In this document: positions 61,401-64,000 of the stretch, piece by piece
Numbering within the stretch: the stretch's first letter is position 1
Layout of the letters: every line of letters starts with the position of its first letter
From: Bicyclus anynana
Lineage: Eukaryota; Arthropoda; Insecta; Lepidoptera; Nymphalidae
Direction of reading: 5' to 3'
DNA length: 64,000 bases
Assembly: GCF_947172395.1 (NCBI RefSeq)
Contig: NC_069086.1
Coordinates: forward strand, 9,890,501 to 9,954,500
Notes under the pieces: generated by a model
Told to the model about the DNA's origin: nothing
Databases searched by the model: none
The model's input: the letters and a program-made list of their open reading frames with translations, nothing else
Program-made: the position numbers and the translations under genes

Positions 61401-61745
61401 ATGTCAATTGGTAATTTGTAGGGTTTGAACTACATGTAATTTAAATTCAATTTCTACTTTTTCAGGACTGACAGTTTAATCCAAACAACCATTCGCCGTC
61501 AGTTTGCGTCATGCACAGTGTTAACCATCGCGCATCGTCTCAACACCATCATGGACTCGGATCGTATTCTCGTCATGAACAAAGGCGAGGTGGCGGAGTT
61601 CGACCACCCACACACATTGCTGTCCAACCCCAACAGTTTGCTCAGTTTCATGGTGAGGGAGACAGGGGAAATGAGCAGCACCTTGTACAAGACCGCGAAA
61701 AATAAATACATTAGTGACAATGAAGAGATCTCGAAGGATAAATAA
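35468..61745 (+). CDS. ABC transporter subfamily C, MRP4/ABCC4-like
   Basis: This is a full-length exporter of the multidrug-resistance-associated protein 4 type, the insect lethal(2)03659 group. Twenty-five exons join without a phase conflict to give 1335 residues, close to the 1325 of human MRP4. The order is N-terminal lasso (about 1-75), TMD1 (about 80-440), NBD1 (about 445-650), linker (about 650-720), TMD2 (about 730-1060) and NBD2 (about 1070-1310). NBD1 has Walker A GSVGSGKS at 485-492, LSGGQ at 575-579, Walker B IYLLDD at 595-600 and the H-loop His at 632. NBD2 has GRTGAGKSS at 1112-1120, FSAGQ at 1210-1214, Walker B ILVMDE with catalytic Glu 1235, and His 1266. As is usual in this subfamily, NBD1 has Asp in place of the catalytic Glu. 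The family exports organic anions and drug or toxin conjugates across the plasma membrane using ATP. There is no N-terminal TMD0. Confidence 0.95.
36103..36156. mobile_element. Miniature inverted repeat (54 bp)
   Basis: aagggttcatttacacgagc is mirrored by gctcgtgtaaatgaacctt with a 15-bp loop. The same ends bound the larger element at 58023-58206, so this is probably an internally deleted relative. Confidence 0.75.
36781..37470. repeat. G-rich TAGGG minisatellite in a retroelement tail
   Basis: 37052-37432 consists of gtaggg, taggggtaggg and similar units, varied but strand-biased (G on +). It lies between a 'cgcgtagttcc' tail (36781-36967) and cgcggacgaagtcgcgggcg at 37446-37465. The minus-strand Tyr/Pro/Leu frame is a by-product. 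A short C-rich relative is at 34510-34567. Confidence 0.85.
37471..38456. other. Intron 1 DNA, no recognised feature
   Basis: AT-rich to 38050. From there to 38450 it is GC-richer and looks like an old retroelement piece (ctcagaggagaccgccc, tttctgcgctcgctc), related to 6600-6750. Confidence 0.4.
38457..38836 (-). mobile_element. RTE-type LINE 3' end
   Basis: Read in reverse it ends with ggacataggcc... then (atg)n, i.e. gcctatgtcctgcagtggac, tctatcggctgatatgatg. Upstream are ggtcgaccaaaactgcg and cgatttagcg-flanking SINE DNA. It is directly followed by a truncated family A SINE at 38889-39068. Confidence 0.8.
39393..39524 (+). CDS. ABCC exon 2
   Basis: It follows acceptor tctaattttag and completes an Arg codon. 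It encodes the end of the lasso (YWLDEYQQATQRN, SLWKAMRRAFW) and the start of the first membrane segment. It ends in phase 2 at gtacaa. Confidence 0.9.
39580..39990. mobile_element. Nested copies of a palindromic MITE-like element
   Basis: The complete unit at 39705-39870 has ends gcccctgtaccccagtggca and its near complement. Inner arms carry cgtcgattctctttctacga and its complement. Partial copies flank it on both sides. A further complete copy is at 43904-44101. Confidence 0.75.
40713..40831. mobile_element. MITE-like element, 'aaggccggtttcac' ends
   Basis: Exact 14-bp terminal inverted repeats bound 119 bp of AT-rich DNA. It ends 55 bp before ABCC exon 3. Confidence 0.8.
40887..41097 (+). 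CDS. ABCC exon 3
   Basis: It carries TMD1 helices, including TIQPLLFTELLTYWS and a hydrophobic run (LYALGMLVLILIAAF). It ends with the conserved LKMKIACSSLIYRK before the gtttgt donor. An inverted-repeat element ends 55 bp before its acceptor. Confidence 0.93.
41635..41860 (+). CDS. ABCC exon 4
   Basis: It encodes the cytoplasmic loop of TMD1 (LSIGEVAAGKLVNLLSNDV) and two hydrophobic helices. It ends phase 1 at gtagga. A repeat tail ends at about 41618, some 16 bp before the exon. Confidence 0.93.
41861..43274. other. First part of ABCC intron 4
   Basis: It contains the 'gttgaccgagcatcac' LINE remnant (41938-42272), an inverted ttttgtctgtctg... pair near 42450-42500, a family B SINE tail (42543-42646) and otherwise plain AT-rich sequence. 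Confidence 0.5.
43275..43836. mobile_element. DNA transposon remnant with 42-bp inverted ends
   Basis: The left end at 43275-43316 (aaagggccctactcacacat, ctgccgtaggggcaatctag) is mirrored at 43794-43835. The flanks allow a TA target duplication, but the exact border is ambiguous. The interior is GC-rich with no transposase; the open frame at 43511-43837 runs into the right end and is not a gene. Confidence 0.8.
43904..44101. mobile_element. Palindromic MITE-like element, second copy
   Basis: Same family as 39705-39870: cgtcgattctctttctgcga on one arm, tcgtagaaagagaatcgacg on the other, and gcttcgaaaactagaaaaat and its complement inside. It has poly-C and poly-G edges. Confidence 0.82.
44359..44445. 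repeat. Compound hairpin before exon 5
   Basis: Arms 44392-44414 and 44423-44445 are exact 23-bp complements (cgaggaagcatgatgaagtt...). A third, 16-bp arm at 44359-44374 (gcttcctcgagggctt) can pair with the left arm's first half. The right arm ends 56 bp before ABCC exon 5. Confidence 0.85.
44502..44599 (+). CDS. ABCC exon 5 (GC donor)
   Basis: A 98-nt exon is required by phase between exons 4 (phase 1) and 6 (phase 0). It encodes VLTKLTAVIRRVVAQRTDKR and then IKLMSEIINGIQ, the conserved MRP4 loop just before VIKMYAWE. The acceptor is ttctttgtag. The donor is cag|gcaagt, a GC in place of GT, and is otherwise a perfect consensus. Confidence 0.92.
45005..45123 (-). mobile_element. SINE-like element, family C
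   Basis: Reverse of a tRNA-like head: ggcggagatcgaaccaccac, cccctaggtgatg, tttgctgttgtgctt. Related to 26760-26885. It ends about 12 bp before exon 6. Confidence 0.6.
45136..45333 (+). CDS. ABCC exon 6
   Basis: It opens with VIKMYAWEKSFEDVV, a hallmark of the ABCC4 group coupling loop, then encodes a membrane helix pair. Phase 0 at both ends, donor gtgagt. A SINE on the reverse strand ends about 12 bp before it. Confidence 0.94.
45372..45690 (+). mobile_element. LINE 3' coding remnant
   Basis: aagaactgggcatcaa, ttgtggtgcaaggaaagg and cgtggcaggtcaccaatg are shared with 61770-62092. In one frame it resembles the C-terminal end of non-LTR reverse transcriptases (a VQGKVEG-like run in the other copy). 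It is broken by stops. Confidence 0.75.
45722..45848 (+). CDS. ABCC exon 7
   Basis: It encodes the last helix of TMD1 (IFPVKVFLGIVQMNLTFILP) and the LTRIQNVLVM segment that leads to NBD1. It ends in phase 1 at gtgagt. A LINE remnant ends about 31 bp upstream of the exon. Confidence 0.92.
46675..46815 (+). CDS. ABCC exon 8
   Basis: It encodes a polar spacer between TMD1 and NBD1 (DEREDLSMSETNG...) that is typically variable in the family. The phases on both sides fit. The donor at 46816 (gtaaaa) is the weakest choice in the gene; another donor slightly downstream is possible. Confidence 0.8.
47040..47371 (+). mobile_element. SINE family B copy
   Basis: A full copy with head gatagcctagtggatata, ggttcaaatccggtccgg, body, and the gaagatgatgaga end. 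Its tail lies 28 bp before exon 9, so the 3' splice signals follow directly. Confidence 0.85.
47400..47548 (+). CDS. ABCC exon 9
   Basis: It encodes the start of NBD1 (VVECSNANASWTKSDQMTLK), then Walker A up to its Lys (GSVGSGK). The intron therefore interrupts the Walker A motif between Lys and Ser. A SINE ends 28 bp before the acceptor. Confidence 0.94.
47988..48152 (+). CDS. ABCC exon 10
   Basis: It completes Walker A with SSLLQVLL. It carries the Q-loop segment SYACQESWLFPATVRENILF. Phase 0 at both ends, donor gtaatt. Confidence 0.94.
48588..48760. mobile_element. MITE-like element, 'gcgcaagataagt' ends
   Basis: tatagtgggcgcaagataag at the left is mirrored at 48738-48759 with one or two changes. 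The interior is GC-rich (cgcgcgtctggcggcgc). Confidence 0.75.
48887..49024 (+). CDS. ABCC exon 11
   Basis: It encodes FKQFPYGDLSLVGDRGVTL followed by the ABC signature LSGGQRARINLARAI. Phase 0 at both ends. Confidence 0.94.
49986..50308 (-). mobile_element. SINE family A copy
   Basis: A reverse-strand copy complete from its T-rich end to the tRNA-like head (cactgaactacggaggccgt). It ends 33 bp before exon 12. Confidence 0.85.
50342..50509 (+). CDS. ABCC exon 12
   Basis: It encodes Walker B and the D-loop of NBD1 (ADIYLLDDPLSAVDA) and the H-loop (ILVTHQVHFLKAADFI). Phase 0, donor gtgagt. A reverse-strand SINE ends 33 bp upstream. Confidence 0.95.
51595..51699 (+). CDS. ABCC exon 13
   Basis: It finishes NBD1 (GCIKTMGSYDDLIKSEIEFS) and begins the acidic linker. 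Phase 0 at both ends. Confidence 0.9.
52242..52486 (+). CDS. ABCC exon 14
   Basis: It encodes the charged linker (ENPEEQKEQVQASEERAKGN) and the first TMD2 helix ending FSDYWLSYW, the usual start of the second membrane domain in MRP4. It ends in phase 2. Confidence 0.93.
52539..52810. mobile_element. MITE-like element, 'tgctgtggccac' ends
   Basis: It starts tgctgtggccacaataaggg and ends with cgcccttattcacgg...gtggccccagca, an imperfect complement. The interior has several gttaatg/cattaac pairs. Confidence 0.75.
52951..53280 (+). mobile_element. SINE family A copy
   Basis: Sense-oriented copy with head gtggcgcagtggtatgggc, gttcgatcctgggctggg and an A-rich tail, in ABCC intron 14. Confidence 0.88.
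53592..53644 (+). CDS. ABCC exon 15
   Basis: A 53-nt exon covers the first extracellular loop of TMD2 (TNAVDNYELSLPIGVEP). It is required to link the phases of exons 14 and 16. Loop length and sequence vary in the family. Confidence 0.88.
54078..54287 (+). CDS. ABCC exon 16
   Basis: It encodes a TMD2 helix (YLWIFGGSVLFIIIM) and the conserved ASQNLHDVMFKNLI and AAMSFFNTNPS loop. Phase 2 nt in, phase 1 out, donor gtaagt. Confidence 0.94.
54500..55133. other. Intron 16, no feature recognised
   Basis: AT-rich DNA with a short (tttat)n run near 54490. No inverted repeats or exon candidates stand out. Confidence 0.4.
55134..55364 (+). CDS. ABCC exon 17
   Basis: It encodes GRVLNRFSKDMGAMDEMLP, the standard TMD2 coupling region, followed by two hydrophobic helices. 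Donor gtaagt. Confidence 0.95.
55786..55892 (+). CDS. ABCC exon 18
   Basis: It encodes KSPVFGMINSTIAGLSTIRS, the second coupling loop before NBD2. It ends phase 0 at gtatat, only 78 bp before exon 19; this is the shortest intron in the gene. Confidence 0.94.
55971..56094 (+). CDS. ABCC exon 19
   Basis: It encodes DVNTSAFYTFLGGSSCFGLY and a long hydrophobic helix of TMD2. It ends in phase 1 at gtgagt. Confidence 0.93.
56163..56448 (+). mobile_element. SINE family B copy
   Basis: Head gtgctagtccagtggatatt, then ggttcgaatccggtcc, body, and tctgagaggagactcgtgg. It ends about 28 bp before exon 20. Confidence 0.85.
56477..56650 (+). CDS. ABCC exon 20
   Basis: It encodes the last TMD2 helices (VGLAVSQSMALTMILQMAAR) and the SVERVLEYSNLP stretch leading to NBD2. 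The acceptor attttaaaatttaaag is AT-rich and lies about 28 bp after a SINE. Confidence 0.92.
57611..57746. mobile_element. MITE-like element, 'actccgcgccacgaa' ends
   Basis: Exact 15-bp terminal inverted repeats with 106 bp between them. No clear target duplication. Confidence 0.78.
58023..58206. mobile_element. GC-rich palindromic MITE-like element
   Basis: Arms 58047-58101 and 58142-58196 pair over 55 bp with few changes (cacgagcagcacgttgccaa, cgacgactgcagtcg). The outer ends aagggttcattt...aatgaact match the 54-bp element at 36103-36156. Confidence 0.82.
58250..58443 (+). mobile_element. LINE 3' end with (GAT)n tail
   Basis: aagcgaatggaagagattaa, ttttcccgaccctacttaag, tgggatacgg and then about 13 gat units. 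This order is a familiar lepidopteran LINE 3' end. Confidence 0.7.
58508..58635 (+). CDS. ABCC exon 21
   Basis: It encodes the start of NBD2 (PPPNWPPNGQLQFENVNLKY), with the aromatic residue expected before the core, and ends IKNGWK. Phase 0 out. Confidence 0.94.
59070..59192 (+). CDS. ABCC exon 22
   Basis: It encodes VGIIGRTGAGKSSLISALFR, the complete Walker A of NBD2, and IDGIDTKDIAKK. Phase 0 at both ends. Confidence 0.95.
59707..59829 (+). CDS. ABCC exon 23
   Basis: It encodes the NBD2 Q-loop (ISIIPQEPVLFSAKLRYNLD) and the following helical domain. Phase 0 at both ends, donor gtaagt. Confidence 0.95.
60511..60671 (+). CDS. ABCC exon 24
   Basis: It encodes the NBD2 signature FSAGQRQLLCLARAVL and Walker B ILVMDEATANVDP with the catalytic Glu. 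It ends in phase 2 at gtaagt. The signature third residue is Ala where many relatives have Val. Confidence 0.95.
60735..61017 (+). mobile_element. Worn LINE tail
   Basis: gagagtgaatctactaggca and accatcaggtgagatcatgg flank an unrelated 100-bp piece. It is related to the fragment at 28140-28270. Confidence 0.5.
61466..61745 (+). CDS. ABCC exon 25 (terminal)
   Basis: It encodes the H-loop (VLTIAHRLNTIMDSDRILVM) and the C-terminal region GEVAEFDHPHTLL to a polar tail ending KDK and TAA. I see no PDZ-binding end of the kind found in human MRP4. Confidence 0.95.
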
Positions 61746-61769
61746 ACTTTACTAGGACAATTGTATTTT

Positions 61770-62092
61770 CAATCCTCCAAGAACTGGGCATCAAACAGTG
61801 TCTTTCTTCCATAGTCCAATGTCGCATACTCACTTTCTTTGGTCATATCACACGAAGAGATGACACGTTCATAGAGAGACTTGTGGTGCAAGGAAAGGTG
61901 GAGGGCACAAGAGCGCGTGGCAGGTCACCAATGCGCTGGACTGACCAAGTAAAAACCTCTCCATGATTCGCTTCACGAATGTGCTAAGAGAAACACTCTG
62001 ACAGAGGAATGGCGACGGATAGTGAGGCTTGCCACCGCACCCAAATGACGACCACGACCACTCTGTCAAGAGTGTAACGACAAAGAAGAAGG
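61770..62092 (+). mobile_element. LINE 3' coding remnant after the ABCC stop
   Basis: It matches 45372-45690 over most of its length (aagaactgggcatcaaac, acttgtggtgcaaggaaagg, gaatggcgacggatagtg). It starts 25 bp after the stop, so the ABCC 3' untranslated region may include it. Confidence 0.75.
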
Positions 62093-62099
62093 ACAATTG

Positions 62100-64000
62100 T
62101 ATATGTTTTAATTATTTTATCTATTGTTATATATAAAACTTGAATTAGGTATGAAATCAAAAAATGTCAAATTGACATGGATAACTTACGTGCCTATTGT
62201 AAGCGTTACAATACAATATACCATTGATAATTTTTAGCAAAAGTGTTTTGTGTAAAATAACATGTGACTTACAGTTAGAATTCTAGAGTATAGTGTAGGT
62301 TAGGTCTAGGCATTTGAAAAATTAGGCGAGATTGTAGTCAGCACGAGTCCAAGTATGTTGTATTTAAAAAGTTACGCAAGCTGTTTAATTTATTTTACGT
62401 AGTTAGAGCATTTATTGTTATGCTCTACGTAATTTGACGGCCTATGCAGTTACGAATTTATAATTTTAGCGCTGGCCATTGGAATTACGTTTTTTTTTAT
62501 TTATGTAATTAATACATAAATACTATGAATTTTTTGCTTAAAATATTTAATAGTTGAGGTTAGACAAAGTATTGTATGAAACGTATGGTATTGAACTCTC
62601 GTGTCTCTCCATATACAATAAGGACTCGTGTCTTATTTAATACGTAGCAACTATTAAGTAGGTAACCGTTTTACAAACGCACTCGAAAGCTCCGCTAGCG
62701 GATGACTAGATTATTTTTTATAATTTTTCAAGCGTTTTTATATCAACATTGTAAAATATACAAGTAAAATAAAAGTATGTTTAAATTACAAAAAAAAAAT
62801 TGGTAGGTAAATTATAATTTATAAATAATATAAAATTTATTTACAATAAAAGACTTAAAATTACTGTGTTTTTGTTTTATCAGACATCTACCCACCTACA
62901 TTAATATAATTAATTTTAAAAGATAATAAAATATTGTTATAATAAGTTTTGTTGTGAAGAAAACTCAATGGGAATTATCTTTATAATATAGTACAGGAGC
63001 CATGCTCGCCATGCTTGCCATGCAAATATCTATGATTTTTTTACCAGTGCAATCAACCGAATCGTAAATCTATGAGTGCAATAAAGTGTTATTCTATGTA
63101 TCGGGAGAATATAGTCGGAGAAAATGTGTTCGGCTATATAACATGGCTTAGTTGGCTTAGTTGAGGACCCAAAATAAGATTTACACAGGGAATTTGGTAA
63201 AATTTGGTAAAACTTAGGGCAATATGCCATAAATTTCTTAAACGCGACATAAAGCTGTTATGATTATATAACTAGGGCTCTCAATCCAGAAGCGTGCATA
63301 AAGTGGCATAGCCTGAATATCAGGAAGGTAGGGTTCAGGAAGGTACCTCTGGGCTCATAATTTTTGTTTAGGGATTTAGTTAAGAAAATCTTACAACCAA
63401 ATATGTAGAATACGATATTAGAGAGTTATTGCGGTATATCAGAACAGGTGTCCAGGGCTATTTGGGTGGGATCTTGCCAGGTTTGGCTGGGGAGAATGAC
63501 TTGAGCGATGAAAGGGAGTGCTAGCTAGTTATAAAGGACGTCCTCAACCCTACATCCATTGGTCACAAGTCCGGAATTTCGAGCAAGGTTGATTCTCTGC
63601 CACTCTCTGGGATTATTGGTAACATTCTTGGTGGGAAATGTAAAACCCAATAGGGTTTCATTCAATATTTGGTTTTCCCTTTTAAATCCGCTTTTGATGT
63701 CAACCCGTCTCCGAGACTATTTACTCTTTATTACACTAGAATAATGTCTATAGATTTTAGTAATTTAACACTTTACATAATAGCATTTTGTCATCGCCTG
63801 CTGCACAGTGCAGCGGCAACGACCCAAGAAATTGTTTATGCATTTTGCTCGCTGAAACCGGCCATCCGTCACCTAGCGAATAGCGAATAACTAGTGAATT
63901 TTTTGATGAAACCTCGAACGCGTCGAACTATGTCATATACTTTGTATATTTCAATGAAATAAAAAGTAACACCTACCTTCTCTCTCTACTTCTCACCTAT
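62100..64000. other. Downstream flank, no gene recognised
   Basis: AT-rich DNA carrying the two candidate poly(A) signals. A GC-richer patch at 63400-63870 has short open frames without coding features. A next gene may lie beyond the window. Confidence 0.45.
62768..62850 (+). terminator. Candidate poly(A) signals of the ABCC gene
   Basis: Two aataaa hexamers lie at 62768-62773 and 62845-62850, about 1 kb after the stop. An earlier aataaa overlaps the stop codon at 61741-61746 and may instead give a very short 3' end. Which one is used cannot be told from sequence. Confidence 0.4.

Noticed and set aside
61499..61720. Frames overlapping the last ABCC exon
   Set aside because: Both are shadows of exon 25 in other frames.

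Overview
The window looks like nuclear DNA of a moth or butterfly (Lepidoptera). It is AT-rich with small exons and GT-AG introns. Its non-coding DNA is packed with tRNA-headed SINEs, LINE 3' ends (the RTE-type 'ggacataggcc' tail and 'gacttcgtccgcg' tails) and short inverted-repeat elements, which I recognise as typical of lepidopteran genomes. The species cannot be told from the sequence; a butterfly is a weak guess.

Two protein-coding genes lie head to tail on the + strand. The first runs from at least 16117, and probably from 2626 or further upstream, to 34093. It encodes a long coiled-coil protein I do not recognise. It has many short exons and one 2.86-kb last exon. The chain from the first Met in 2626-2728 to the stop is 4941 nt (about 1646 aa). 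Fourteen Cys-x-Cys motifs are scattered through its middle and C-terminal parts.

The second gene, 35468-61745, is a complete 25-exon ABC transporter of subfamily C (MRP4/ABCC4 type; the insect relative is lethal(2)03659). All splice phases agree and the predicted protein is 1335 aa: N-terminal region, TMD1, NBD1, linker, TMD2, NBD2. Every core nucleotide-binding motif is intact, so it should be a working ATP-driven exporter of organic anions and conjugates. Intron 5 begins with GC instead of GT.

The rest is repeats. 1-2600 holds a 135-bp duplication and an inverted-repeat element. 2.7-16 kb holds SINEs, a hexanucleotide repeat, perfect palindromes and a fold-back element, with two probable exons of the first gene. 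16-31 kb has more transposon copies in the introns, a 130-bp tandem array, a 140-bp-arm palindrome and a GT/GC alternating tract. Introns of the ABCC gene hold at least seven inverted-repeat (MITE-like) elements, a G-rich minisatellite and many SINEs. Several of these elements end only 12-40 bases before a splice acceptor. The last 2.2 kb (61.8-64 kb) holds a LINE remnant, likely poly(A) signals and otherwise nothing I recognise.
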